Assembly: GCF_001649575.2 (NCBI RefSeq) | Contig: NC_051445.1 | Location: forward strand, 26,206,057 to 26,270,056 | DNA length: 64,000 bases | Source: Kryptolebias marmoratus | Lineage: Eukaryota > Chordata > Actinopteri > Cyprinodontiformes > Rivulidae | Reading direction: 5' to 3' | In this document: positions 32,432 to 43,702 of the stretch, in pieces | Layout of the letters: each line of letters begins with the position of its first letter | Position numbering within the stretch: the stretch's first letter is position 1 | Made by a program: the position numbers and the translations under genes | Notes under the pieces: generated by a model | Told to the model about the DNA's origin: nothing | Seen by the model: the letters and a program-made list of their open reading frames with translations, nothing else | The model's database searches: none

Positions 32432-33440
32432 AAGGACTTTGAGAGAGTTAGAACTGTTAGTCCAGCTGTAGAGCATTTATAAGGACCTACATAGCTGTTT
32501 TCACCCCACTTTACACAACACTAGGTTGTTGGTCACTTATGCACAACATTCTTCATCAATGATGGAGGACACCGTTGTACATTGCCTTTTATGAGTCACA
32601 ATAACAAGGTTATCAGTCAAGATCGACGTATGTTTATGTGTGAATTAATCACGTTCCCTAACATTATTTAAAGTGCTACTCTCAAGCAAGAGCTAAAAAG
32701 ACTCGATAATCTTGATTAAAAGGACTTTGAACAACCACAGTACCGCCAAAATAAAACAAATAAAAAAAACACAAACTTTGGCTGTCTGCTATTCTCTCCA
32801 GGTAGTTGTGGGTAGAGCACAGTTCCACTGGAGATGCAGTCATTGGTTGGAGTTCCCAAACTCTAAGGTTGTGTTCAAAATGTTCATTCATTCACTCCCT
32901 CTCTCACTATATTCTGGTCACTATTTAGTAGATTATATAGAGGACAGCATGATGTTTTTGCATTTCGAACGCTACTTGATTGCCAGGTGACGTATAAATA
33001 AATTTCAACGAGTTGCGATGGAAAATATGTCTGAATGTGAGATGATAGACAGCACAAGTTCTCTGATTTTGGCCTATAAAATGTAATTGTCTTTATAAAA
33101 CTTAAATACATAGAACTTACCTACACATACTGTATGTTTTACTTTTTTATTGTATGTTTTTGCACAGCTGTGGACTACAGTTATAACTTAATAAGAACCT
33201 TCAATATACAAAACACATGACTTAATATCACTTACAAAATATTTCTATAGAGAATAGCTGATTTTAAAGTCGTAGCATGTGTGGAAATAAGTGCCCCACA
33301 GTACTATGACAGTTAAAATGCAGCTTGCTTTATTTACTTTTAAAAATGTTTCCTATTTAGACAAACTTTTTAAATATAGTTTCTGTTCACACTTTTCAAA
33401 TAATTTCTCAACCCTGCAGCTCAGACAGATGAGAGACAAA
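32432..33440. other. Intergenic DNA, no gene seen
   Basis: No exon or element recognised. Confidence 0.3.
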
Positions 33441-33449
33441 TACATTACA

Positions 33450-34525
33450 AATAAATTAAATTAACATAAATGAAAAAGTGCAAACAAAGCACCAACACAC
33501 GTCTGACGTCAAGACCAATGAATAACAACAGAGAACTCTGAAAAACAGACAGATGCTGTACTGTACTGTGCTTTTTGTGGCACAGGCTGCATGTTGGATC
33601 ACTACATGTAACAACAAAACAAAGCATACCTGTATCTAATGCTGCATTTAATAGCATCATTTTACAAAACATGCTTACCATATTCAGTCTTGTAAAGCCA
33701 CCTGCTGAATTTTAGCTCAACTAACCATTTTTGGTTAAACCGGCTATTCCATGTTTATTGCTGCAGCTCTGACGACGTCCTAACTCCAGGTAGCTGAGGG
33801 AGGCTCGGCCTCAGGGCTCTTTAGAGTCACGCAGGGCTCTGCGAACAGCACACAGATCTGAGTGCGCAGTGGTGGCATTTATACTTGGCGCTTACATCGG
33901 AGCAGTTTTCTCCGAAAAGACAGGGCAGTACGTTACATAACCAATGGAAATACGGTAAAAAAAAAAAAGAGAGAGAGAGCAGATTTTCTAGCTGTGATAC
34001 AGAGAGGATGTTTAAACTTAAAGCATTCAGTTTGACTTTCATTGATTTATTTGCTTTAGTTGTGATTCGCCCATCATAGAACAAACATTTCTTCCCTCTG
34101 TGGTCTATAAACACTTTTTATCGGCTGCAGCAGTAATCTCCTTCTATGAGTTTTGAACCGTTTGATTATCTTTGTGATCTCTCATAGAGGGATCATATAA
34201 AAGCTGATACATGCGAACCAGCTCCTCTGGAGCAGCAAATTCATCCATTTTGAATGGAGTGTGGTTACAAGAATTGGAAGGTGCACGAGCACACGCGACA
34301 TCGCGCGGGACCTTTGCGCAGGGGCGGGGACAGTGCGATTGGGTCACTGCTGACGCTCGCGCGGTGATCAACACATCAAGTTGATGCGGGTGGAAAAAAG
34401 ACGTGTATAAAAAAGGACGTATATTACAATAAACAAGCGGCGCTTAGCCTGGCGGCGGGGTGGGGAAAGCCTGGCAGCCTGCCAGGCTTATAATACACTG
34501 GGGGAAACCCTGCATGCTAATATGC
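33450..34525. mobile_element. Long dispersed element, copy 2
   Basis: The fuller copy of the element at 14690-15420. It shares TTAACATAAATGAAAAAGTG, the CTGTACTGTACTGTG block, GTTTTGAACCGTTTGATTAT (also in the CEP192 intronic MITE), and a right end CTTATAATACACTGGGGGAA ACCC. It retains the interior (about 33770-34170) lost from copy 1, which also resembles the MITE at 389-913. No intact coding frame. The right end reads CAGGGTTTCCCCCAGTG when reversed, a hAT-like terminus; the left terminus was not found. Confidence 0.65.
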
Positions 34526-34529
34526 AGAC

Positions 34530-36170
34530 TGACATACTCCCTTTATTTCTTCTGTTAATTTCATTAAAACTATTTACGTACTTAGACCAAACCCAATGTA
34601 TGGCCTCCCTGATTTTTCACATCCTTTAGCCAGGTTGTGATAAGGAATAGACTCTGATCTTCAGCAAACCTGTGTTATTTATTGAATTTATTCTTCTGCC
34701 TCGTTAGCCACAGTTTTTGGCAAATTTCATGAATTAATCAAATGTTAATAAGGTGCATATTTGTCTGATGAGGTTGTTGACCACAGTCTCTCGCTCTTCT
34801 ACATTTCTCATTAATTATTAGTCATAAATTGCCAATTGCCAGCTTGTTTTACCTAAGATCCATTATTAAAAATGACATTTTCCAGCAGGTGTGTGTTCAA
34901 CATTTTGTCTGTTCTCTGTTAGGATGGTGATACTTCTCTGTACCTTAAGCACTAACTTACTGTGTAGTATGTCAGACTGGAAAACGATGACACAGACTTA
35001 CTACAGCATGAGAGCCACAAGTATTTTTAGCCTGAGTCCCATCACCTCTGCATTGTGTGGACGTGTGTGTCAGTAGTTTGTGCCGAGTGCTGCAGTCTCG
35101 TCTTGCCAACTGTCCTGAAGTTGACACCTGGCCAACTGCGACGGTACTTTCGGGGGTGTAAGTGGAACATTGCACACTTGCACATACACACACATACATG
35201 TGGAAATGCCATATATTTGAAAGAAAGACTGAAATGAGCTTAGTCCCACCAGGAGGTTGTGTGCTTTGCAGCAACATTTGTGTAATGAAATCCCCTGGAC
35301 TGATCAGCTATTTGCATGCATTTTCTGTCCTCACATGCAACATTTTTGAGAAATACCTCTTACACACAACCTCCATATGACTTTACAGGTTTTGTTTGTT
35401 TGTTTGTTTGTTTTGTTTTTAAAAGCTTTAATTTTTTTTATCTGAACTCCAACTGTTGTGTCTGTTTTTCTGTCTCTGTAGCTAATTTGCACTTAATTTT
35501 CTGTAAAGCATAAAGCACCACATTATAACAGCTGATGGGAAATGTCAAATTTCTTTCCAAGCTGTGAAACCTTTGGAGTCAGAAGAGTTGCTTTTTGGTG
35601 AAGGACAGAGCATAAACCTAATATTTTTTTCTTCACTCCACCAGATATATAACATTTGACATGTCAGCAAAGTGCAGCTGATTTGCTGAGGTGGTAGGTG
35701 ATGAGCAATTTTTAGTTATTTAGCTATTTTATTTCAGCAAATGGAGGGTAATTCACATTACCACTCTGCAGTGTCAGGACTGGCATCCATTTGTTGGTTG
35801 TTAGGCACGACTGTGTCTAAATCCACCAGAAAACTGTGAACATCAACATGTAAAAACATTAGTGTCACAGTCAGTGGTTGGAAAATGTAAGCTAACAGCA
35901 TGTTAGCAGCAGGGTTGGGAAGGATTTTTTTTTATCACATTGTCTTGTGGTTTCATATGTATTTTTTAACCTAATTTCTTAGATGAAAATGTTACTCAAT
36001 ATATATTTTATGTTGCTGTTGCATTATGAAATTGCACAAATTGACAGCTGGAGCAAAAAGGTTAATGACAATATAGAGTCAGCATGTGATGTCTAAAGGT
36101 CTAAAGCTGCTTTCACTGAAATGAAGACGGGATCTTATGGTGTGCTTGTCGTGAAAGGAAAAGGTGGGTG
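34530..36170. other. Intergenic DNA, no gene seen
   Basis: Includes a (GTTT)n run at about 35391-35417. No exon or named element is supported. Confidence 0.3.
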
Positions 36171-36179
36171 TTATACATA

Positions 36180-37060
36180 TTGTCTGCTGCCTTTTATGCC
36201 AGAGTTTCAGACTAAGATCATCTTATGTTGAGATCCAACAATTTTGGTCAAACCTTAAAAATGACTTTATGAGCCATCTCATGCGAGAGCTTGCAAGATG
36301 TGCTAGCACTCAGACAATTGTTGTGTTTGTAGATTTTAATGAAACATTTCAGAAAATAATTAATAACTTTTGGAGTCAACCCTGTGTGAGTTTTAACCAG
36401 TTGTCTGTGTATTAAGGCACTGTTAAAATTGGTATTGTGGTAGGTCCCTGCACTTTAACTTCCAATCCATTTATGCTGGTAAAATAATTGCATGTTTTAT
36501 CCTGTATTGTTACTTGTTTACAATCGTTGTTGTATGACATGTGCTGCTGACCTCTTGGCCAGGTCACTGTTGTAAAAGAGATCAATGGGTTTTTATCTGG
36601 TTAAATAAAGATAATGATCAAAATGGTCTACACAGTCAACTGCCAGTCAGTTGTACAGATATTGAGCCTAACTTTAGTGTGTTAGTAGCTGGCCATAATC
36701 CCCAATACATAGTCTCAGCAATAAACATTGTACAATATTGTTGCCTAAAACTTAACTCAGTTTGTCTTTTAACAAAAAAGATTCCATTAACTGCCTTCTG
36801 GATTTTAATGAAACTCTCAGAAAGTAATGATTAGATGTACATCTACAATTGATTACCTTTTTCAAGATAACACCACAGCTAATCGACCTTGGCCAACAGA
36901 ATGATGCCTATAACTCAGTCAGTTTTATAGATATTGAGCTAAATTTGATGTAGTAGTAGCTGAGAGTCATCCTCAACACATTCTCCAAGCACTAACTCCC
37001 AATATGACAGATCATGCATAACAGCATTTACAAGGTTTGGCTTGCTAGGCCTTTATTTCA
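36180..37060. repeat. R1 cluster with an inverted junction
   Basis: From 36180 to about 36320 the R1 3' blocks run in minus orientation (TTTTATGCCAGAGTTT, GGTCAAACCTTAAAAATGAC, CATCTCATGCGAGAGCTTGC). From about 36330 the 5' blocks run in plus orientation (AGATTTTAATGAAACATTTC, TTTTGGAGTCAACCCTGTG), and a further tandem unit follows from about 36610 to 37060 (CTTCTGGATTTTAATGAAAC, GATGTAGTAGTAGCTGAGAG, GATCATGCATAACAGC). The copy spans the point where the copy at 27 kb is interrupted. Confidence 0.7.
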
Positions 37061-37764
37061 GAAGCATTTTAGGTCTATAATGTGGGAATGGAGTTTTATG
37101 AAAAAATTAAATTAAGCAAAATAGACAAAATGTTAAATATGTTAGACTCAAACTAGAAGGAAAACAAAAGTAAATGTAAAACTAAAATAAAAAAGCACAA
37201 TTCTTTTGTTTGGATTTGCAGTTGTTTTCCAAGCTTCTGATTTAGCCTGGAATTGTAGATTTGAACTGAAACAGTGTAACAAAAAACTCTGAGAATTTAG
37301 TTTTTCAGTAAAGTAAAACAGGGAGAAACTGTAGCAGAAGTTAAATGCTGACATCAGGAACGGTGAGCCTTATTAAAGCTTGAGAGGGAGCAGTTTGTTG
37401 TCTGGTGTTTGTGTCAGCATCAGCAGTGCTGCAGAGCAGGGCCGTAACACTCTTCCTGTTTCAAGCTGTGTGTGACGTATGCAGATCAGAAGTCCTGACG
37501 GTCTGGTTACCTGGCACTCAGCTCACTTTATCTGTTTGTCTTTCTGCCTTTATCCACTCTAGCTGTTTATATGTCCATCTGTCCATCTGTGTCTGTTTAT
37601 CCTGCCTTCCTTTCTTCTCTCTGTCACGTCTGCAGCTCTACCCTGTTCTCACCTGGCTGCCTGCTCAGTTATATGCATCTCTTTTTATCGCCTGCCAACC
37701 AGCGTCTAAGGAGGACAATAATGTCTTTACCCTCGTCTGTGTGTGTTTGTGTGCAAGTCTGTTA

Positions 37765-38075
37765 CCAAAATATCTCTTGAATGATTAAATAAGTTTTAGT
37801 GAAACTTGCAGAAAGTAATCATTTGATGCACATCTACAGATTTTTTACCTTTGGTGTCAGCCCAATTCAAGATGGCAGCCACACCTAAGTGAGCTTAATA
37901 AACACAAAAATCGCTATAAATCATCCGGTTTTACACATACTATGCTTAAATTTGGTGTGGTAGTAGCTGATACATACTTCAAGTGCTAACTGATCACATG
38001 CACTTCCAGTATCGCCTGAGATGACTCATAACGTCAATTACAAAGTTCGAACAAAACAGCTATGATTTTCTCTAC
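37765..38075 (+). repeat. R1 copy, plus orientation
   Basis: AAAATATCTCTTGAATGATT, GATGCACATCTACAGA, CCCAATTCAAGATGGCAGCC and GGTGTGGTAGTAGCTGATAC, in R1 order. It directly precedes the LINE piece at 38.08 kb. Confidence 0.75.
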
Positions 38076-38079
38076 CAAT

Positions 38080-38370
38080 ATACCCACTGTTCCTCCTCTA
38101 CACATGTCCATACCATCTCATTGTTCACATGGATTCCTGCCATGCCTCATCTGTTAGTCTGTCCATCACCAGAGGAAACAAGAAGGGGCTCAGAGCTGAT
38201 CCTTGATGCAGTCCCACCTCCACATTAAAATTATCTGTCACTCCTACAGCACGCCTCACCACTGTCCTGCTGTCCTCATACGTGTCCTGTACCAGTCAAA
38301 CATACTTCTCTGCCACTCCAGATGTCCTCATACAACACCACAGCTCCTCCCTCGGCACCCTTTATCCAAT
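38080..38370 (-). mobile_element. RTE-like LINE fragment with internal deletion
   Basis: It matches the 18.2-19.2 kb LINE. Bases 38085-38122 match about 18380-18418; from 38123 the sequence jumps to about 18970 (GGATTCCTGCC and onward) and follows to about 19208. About 550 bases are therefore missing relative to the other copy, including the catalytic box. The part encoding the 'GLHQGSALSPF' segment remains on the minus strand. Confidence 0.8.
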
Positions 38371-39390
38371 CTAAACAACATATTTACAAACCATCTGTTA
38401 TCTGCAAAAATGCGGATCTGTTCTCGCTAATTTATCAGCACAGGTTCTTGTGCTGGACTGTCCAGTCATTCTTTAATCTTTACCATCAGAGCCATTTCCA
38501 TAGCTCTTTTAGGAAAGACATTTTTGCAAACTTAGTTGTTTTGCTGAAAGCTAAGTTTTGTTTGTGTGGTTCAGCTCACACTTTTCCTTCAAAAATCTTG
38601 CCGTATTTGTCTCTGTTTGTGCCTCCCTTTGATGAAGCCAGTTTGTTTCGGAGAAACATCCCAGAGCCCAACACTACCATGCTTCTTGTATGTCTGGGTG
38701 AAGCAGGTTGATGGATCTGCTTTAGTGCTGAGCATTTGCTGCAGGAGTTGTTGTTTTGTCTTCTGAGACCAGACGCTTCTTTAAAATCAAGTGGGCAGAA
38801 AACAAATGCTGCGTTTCCCCGTAGGGCCAAAAACATGTAGCCTTAGTCAGTGAAACTAAAAGTATCCTTTTTTTATTTTTTAGTCTTTTTAAAGATAGTG
38901 TTGTCCTAGAACACTCAAATGGCATTTGATTGTAGCTTCAGTGCAATGATTGGCTTTTCTAAGTGCTGCTTTTTCAAATTCCAAACTTCAAATTGCGTTA
39001 GTTTTTGTCTTTTGGTGTAAACATTTGAGCTGTTTGATTTCAGCAGCATTGACAATTTTCAGACACTACCACTGAACATGAGCAATATAGGACTTGCTGA
39101 TTAGGCTATATTTAAGTCTGATTTTTGAATGTTGTCAATATTGTCAGTTAGTTCATTATACTTGATACTTATTTATTTTGTTTTAGACTTATTAGGATTT
39201 TTGGTGAAGAGTTATTGTAAATAGTGTAGAGTACTGACACAATCGTGCTCCTGCCTTTATTTAAGTTAATCATAAATGGCACAACTAATAATGCTGGGCA
39301 TTGTAGCAAAAAAAAGTCATCACAATATTATTTTTGTTTTTAATTATCTTGAAAACGATGTAAAATCTGATAATGCCATCAGTGTGTTTT
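38371..39390. other. Intergenic DNA, no gene seen
   Basis: Two overlapping plus-strand frames (38322-38711 and 38566-38766) have no domain and start inside the LINE piece. I do not call a gene. Confidence 0.3.
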
Positions 39391-39394
39391 CATG

Positions 39395-39500
39395 TGTGCT
39401 GCAGCTATTTCTGCATTATATAAGATCATATGAGGTAGCGTTTTTCTTTTAGTGGCCAGATCAGTGAGCTGAAACCAGCAGAAAGTGTGAAAAAAGATGG
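39395..39500. repeat. Dispersed block shared with 46.64-46.74 kb
   Basis: AGATCATATGAGGTAGCGTT, CAGTGAGCTGAAACCAGCAG and AAAGTGTG match, in order, GATCATGTGAGATGTAAC, CACTGAGCTAAAACCAACAG and AATGTGTC at 46.66-46.73 kb. The downstream MITE-like sequence is also shared. Confidence 0.5.
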
Positions 39501-39589
39501 ATGAATAGTTGGACTTTTGGGGAAAAATAAAGCATTGTTTCAATGAGCTGGAAGGGTAACAACACGTTTATCCATGTCAGGAACTGTTG

Positions 39590-39885
39590 GCCTGGGGCCT
39601 TTCTGGTTGGAGTTTGCATGTTCTCCCTGTGCACACGTGGGTTCACTCCAGGTACCCCAGTTTCCTCCCACAGACCAAAAACGTGCATCTTAGGTTAATT
39701 GGTAACTCTTAAATTGTCCCTAGGTGAGAGTGTGAATGGTTGTTTGTCTATGTGTGGCCCTGCGATGGACTTGCGACCTGTCCAGGGTGTCCCCCGCCTC
39801 TCGCACAGTGACTGCTGGGGACAGGCACCAGCTCCCCGTGACCTGGAATGGAGAAGCGGGTAAAGAAAATGAATGGATGGAAAAT
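39590..39885 (+). mobile_element. SINE-A copy with intact body and tail
   Basis: Runs from GGCCTTTCTGGTTGGAGTTT to TGGATGGAAAA with all body blocks: TCTCCCTGTGCACACGTGGG, CCCCAGTTTCCTCCCACAG, AATTGTCCCTAGGTGAGAGT, CCTGCGATGGACTTGCGACC and GCACCAGCTCCCCGTGACC. It lacks the tRNA-like head. This copy defines the empty-site sequence for the MITE in the copy at 2.3-3.2 kb. Confidence 0.85.
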
Positions 39886-39966
39886 TACTATATTTATTAT
39901 ATCATTATAGATAATTACTGAGCTTGCTGTGTATTGGTTTGTTCTGTTTTTTTTAAATGTTCAGAC

Positions 39967-40177
39967 AATTTTAAATGGAATTAAAATATTGTGTCGTGGA
40001 AAAAGTACCTCCTCGATGAGCCTCTATCAGAGCAGCCTGCAGTTCTGACCACTGCACACAGGCCGATAGGATAAATCTCCTGACGAACGCCGACGATGAA
40101 CTGTCCTGCTCCATAACTGCAAATATATGAGTATGAGTATGAATCACCACAAAACATTTTAAATTCCATTTAAAATT
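39967..40177. mobile_element. MITE with AATTTTAAATGGAATT ends
   Basis: The left end AATTTTAAATGGAATTAAAA and the right end (reversed AATTTTAAATGGAATTTAAA) are inverted repeats of about 25 bases with few mismatches, 211 bp in all. The centre (GAGCCTCTATCAGAGCAGCC, GCAGTTCTGACCACTGC) resembles sequence at about 46755-46795. No coding capacity. Confidence 0.6.
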
Positions 40178-40239
40178 ACAAGCTAATTACATTATTATAT
40201 TATTATTAATGCAGTATTTATTATAAGGAACTGTATTGG

Positions 40240-40385
40240 GCCGCAGTAACTTGGTGGTCAGTGCCAAGGTCTTGTAATCCTGAGGCTGTGGGTTCGAGGC
40301 ATGTTTATGTCAGGAACGGCATCGTGCATGTTTTCTTGCTGTGGTGACCCCTGCAGGAAGGAGCAGACAAAAAAACAGAGAAAAA
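40240..40385 (+). mobile_element. tRNA-derived SINE fragment (SINE-C)
   Basis: A tRNA-like head has an A-box-like TTGGTGGTCAGTGCC and a B-box-like GGTTCGAGGC. It is followed by GTCAGGAACGGCATC, CTGTGGTGACCCCTGCAGGA and an A-rich tail. Not a functional tRNA: the cloverleaf does not close. Confidence 0.6.
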
Positions 40386-40413
40386 AACAAGAATTATGAG
40401 GAACTACTTTGTG

Positions 40414-40693
40414 ATCCACCCTGGACAGGTCACCAGTCCATCATAGGGACACACAGAGACAAACAAGACAGACAACCAATCACACTCTCACTCACACCTA
40501 GTGACAGTTTTAGAGTTACTAATGAACCTAACATGCATGTTTTAGGACTGTGGGAGGAAACCAAAAATACCTGGAGAAAACCCACACATTCACAGGGAGA
40601 CATGCCCTCCACACACAAAAGTTACAACTGGGTTGTGAATCTGCAACTGTCCTGCTGTGGGGCAACAGCACTAGCCACTGCTTCATCGTGCTA
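40414..40693 (-). mobile_element. SINE-A copy, minus orientation
   Basis: Reverse-complement SINE-A body: CACCCTGGACAGGTCACCAG, ACTGTGGGAGGAAACC, CACAGGGAGACATGC, and at the right the head GGGGCAACAGCACTAGCCAC. The GGAT tail is missing at the left. It directly abuts a LINE 3' end at 40.70 kb. Confidence 0.8.
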
Positions 40694-40699
40694 CCCACC

Positions 40700-41063
40700 T
40701 GCATATTTGTCTGATCTTCTGCAGCCTTATGTGCCCTCTAGGTCACTTAGATCAAGTGCACATTTGTGCTTAGTTGTCCTGAGATCCAGGCTGGTCCACA
40801 GAGGTGATCGGGCGTTTTCAGTGGTAGCTCCTAAACTGTGGAATCAGCTGCCCCTTCATATTAGACGGGCTTCAACACTTGGTGTTTTTAAATCTCTTCT
40901 TAAAACACATTTATATTCACTGGCTTTTAATACATTCTGAGAATTGTAATGTTATTGTTATTGTATTTTTGTATAATGTTTGTATTGAATGTTTGTGTGT
41001 GCAGCACTTTGGTCAACATCAGTTGTTTTTAAATGTGCTTTATAAATAAATTTGATTTGATTT
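40700..41063 (+). pseudogene. LINE 3' end (L2/CR1-like C-terminus)
   Basis: The plus-strand frame ends RLVHRGDRAFSVVAPKLWNQ, LPLHIRRASTLGVFKSLLKT and HLYSLAFNTF, with a TGA stop at 40938-40940. A short 3' UTR follows, ending in repeats of TTTGATTTGATTTGATT. 'GDRAFSVxAPKLWNxLP…LKTHL' is the C-terminal pattern of teleost L2-type reverse transcriptases. Only the last ~80 codons are present, a normal 5' truncation. The longer open frame starting at 40341 is a chance fusion with the upstream SINEs. Confidence 0.8.
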
Positions 41064-41097
41064 GATTCTGGTTATAAGAAAATGGATGGATGGATAA
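41064..41097 (+). repeat. Isolated GGAT-type SINE tail
   Basis: GGTTATAAGAAAATGGATGG ATGGAT directly after the LINE end looks like the tail of a plus-strand SINE-A. It suggests that the LINE landed inside a SINE. Confidence 0.45.
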
Positions 41098-41134
41098 TGT
41101 ATATTAATATTTTGATGTTATGATGTCAAACTGC

Positions 41135-41440
41135 TGTGAAGCCCCGTTCATTCATCCATCCATCCGTTTTCTTTTTCTCCTCCTTTCCGAGTTGTGGGGG
41201 AGTCGATACCTATCTCCAGCAGTCACTGTGCGAGAGGGAGAGGAGGGGGACACCCTGGACAGGTCGCAAGTCCAACACAGGGCCAAAGAGACAAATGAGA
41301 CAAACAACCATTCACACTCTCATTCACACCTAGGGACAATTTAGAGTTACAAATTACCCTAAAATGCATGTATTTGGACTGTAGGAGGAAACCAGAGTAC
41401 TTGCAGTAAAGCCACGTGAGCACAGGGAGAACATGTAAAC
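41135..41440 (-). mobile_element. SINE-A copy, minus orientation, with tail
   Basis: It begins at the left with the reversed tail CATCCATCCATCC and continues through the reversed body blocks (ACACCCTGGACAGGTCGCAA, CACACTCTCATTCACACCTA, TTTGGACTGTAGGAGGAAAC, CACAGGGAGAACATG). The tRNA-like head is missing on the right. Confidence 0.85.
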
Positions 41441-42540
41441 ATATGGAGGGTTAATGGAGGAGGGAAGGTCAGTGGTTTATATTTTGTCATTCATCTACTG
41501 TTATCCAATGTGCTTTCACCTGGGATATTTAATTTAAATCTAAATATTTTCCACTCAGAACAGAGTAATGCCACTGATGAATACAACTGCACATTATCAG
41601 TGAATATGAAAACTCACTGTTAAAACAGCCGATCAGGTCAGAAGTTGTGTAGCATGTAGCATTTAGCGCCCTATGACATGCTTTAAAAATGCCATCCAGC
41701 TGTAATCTTGATGATGAGTAATTTTAATTAGTCTTACCACTCTAGTTGTACTGGTACGCTTTAATTTTTCAGTTGTTTTACTGCATGAAAATGAAAGCAT
41801 TGCATAAAAAACAAGATGTGTAAAGCTCCTGTTTATTGCTAGAAACGCCCCCCTGCTGTGAAAATAAAGATGGAACGTTTTCATCCATTTCTGGCATTAA
41901 ATACTTCTGATCACTGTCATAAAGCTCTGATCAGATATGCAAAGAAGGGGCTGCCTTCACGATTTTATGATCTTTATTGCTGAGGCTTCTACATGAGACT
42001 CCACAGTGCCATAAGATTGTCTTTGTAGATGATCCTAGTCCATTTCCATCAGTCATCTTCCCAGTAACTGATGATTGATAGATGCAGAATATTAATACCA
42101 GCTTATTGTTGCAGTCTGATTATCTAATGTTCTGAAATTTGGTTCATTTTTCTTTACAATTTTTTCATTTCTGTCAATGATGGGCACGCTTACTCAGAAA
42201 TGCTCCTCTAAAGGTGTAAAAACATGGAGCAAAATGGGTGGAGCAGCATAAGCCACATACTTTTTATCACTACACTGTCACTTTTCTAGTAACACAAAAA
42301 AAAACAGTTATAGTATTTGAACACCAGAACATTTTATGTGTTGGGATGCAGCTTACACGAGCTGTTGGGGGCTTCAGTACAGTTTATGGGCTTTAAGCAG
42401 AGCCGTCTGTCGCATAATTTATTCTAACCTCACTATCAATCTCATTTATGCATTTATGGGTGAATATTGTTCATTCAAGGCCCAATCACAAGTGCAACAA
42501 TAAAAGCCTGATGTAAGCCCGGCTGTTTGACTTCTAGTGT
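41441..42540. other. Intergenic DNA, no gene seen
   Basis: No exon or named element is supported. Confidence 0.3.
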
Positions 42541-42559
42541 AGATCATGTTGGCTGCTCA

Positions 42560-42905
42560 TCTTTTCTGTTATGCTAATCAAACCACAGCAGATAAGGTCA
42601 TCTCAGTTTGAAGATTGCAGGCCAGACGAAGCCATATCATCCCATGCCACTTTCAGCCTTGCCAGTTTGTGCGTGTACATGCTCCAGCAGCATATGGCGG
42701 TAACATGCTGTCATGGGAGCTTGTCTCCTGGCTTGGCCTCCCCCAGCCCCAGGACAGATGGCGGCTCACTGCGCCCCTAAGAGAAACTGTGCTTCTCAAA
42801 GACATACAGCCCACTTTGTCCTATTACCTTGGCTCTGCCCGTCTGCCTCGTGGCCTGTTTCCCTACCGCGTCTCCTCGCATGCCAAAACTCCTTTATATG
42901 CCATT
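42560..42905. promoter_or_regulatory. Candidate conserved element, repeat-free
   Basis: A stretch of higher GC with no similarity to other parts of the window. It holds a RUNX-like AACCACA next to a GATA-like AGATAAG (about 42580-42596), then CCAGCAGCATATGGCGGTAA. Three short overlapping frames (42571-42913) have no domain. Either an enhancer or an unrecognised exon is possible; neither is shown. Confidence 0.2.
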
Positions 42906-43479
42906 TAAATTAACATTTATTTTGATTTCCATCCACCCAAAAATGTGAAGTTATATAAAATTACCTTTAAAATTGTAAGCATCATTTCAGTTTAATCACT
43001 CACTCGGGGTGGTGGGAAGTCTGTTGATCAGAAAATGATTCCAAGTTTTAAATAGGATAAAGCAGCATATGTCAAATCTGAAACTCATTGGTTTCCGTGA
43101 TAAATTGTGGAGATAAAACACCACAGTGAACATGCTACATATGGGGCTTGTTTTTTGAAGAAAAAGCCATATACTTCCAGAGAAAAGTTCAATTTGAACC
43201 AAATCATCCCCTCAGTTGTTTCCAGAGCAAAGACTGGCCAGATTGCTTACATATTTAAAATGACCATGTCACTTTGAAATACTGTCTATAATAGTTGTAC
43301 CATTATAACAACATATTCCCTCTGTCAAAGCACCATTGAGACAAATTGTTTACTGTGATTCAGCTATTTAACAGGCAATAGTTACCTTTTCAGCTGGAAA
43401 CCATACATCTCTGACAAATAAGACAAGTTTAGGATTCAAATGTAGTACATTCAGATACACATTGTGATCTTATGCTGTA

Positions 43480-43702
43480 CTTGTACAGATCTCTTTTTCA
43501 AGGGAGGCTTGGGCCTGAAGGCAGCATAAAATGTATGTTTTTTGACTATGGGAGGAAACCAGAGTGCCTTGAGAAATCCCACACAAACACAAGAAGAACA
43601 TACAAACTCCACACAGAAAGATCCCTGGTCCAACCTCGGGGTTGAACCCAAGACCTTCTTGATGTGAGGCAACAGTGTTAACCACTAAACTGTTGTGCTG
43701 CA
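43480..43702 (-). mobile_element. SINE-A head with alternative 3' module, minus
   Basis: Read on the minus strand: the head carries A-box-like TTTAGTGGTTAACACTGTTG and B-box GGTTCAACCCC, then the SINE-A body to TTTTTTGACTATGGG-type sequence (reversed). It then switches, at CTGCCTTCAGGCCCAAGCCT, to a module ending CTTGAAAAAGAGATC. This is not the usual CCTAGGTGTG…GGAT 3' half. The same junction occurs at 55.09 kb. Polymerase III promoter boxes look readable. Confidence 0.75.

Noticed and set aside
40341..40940. 199-codon plus-strand frame as one gene
   Set aside because: Chance fusion of a SINE-C tail, a minus-strand SINE-A and the C-terminal end of a LINE.
43600..43702. Possible tRNA gene on the minus strand (A and B boxes)
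   Set aside because: The boxes belong to the SINE-A head; the sequence does not fold into a full cloverleaf with a paired acceptor stem.
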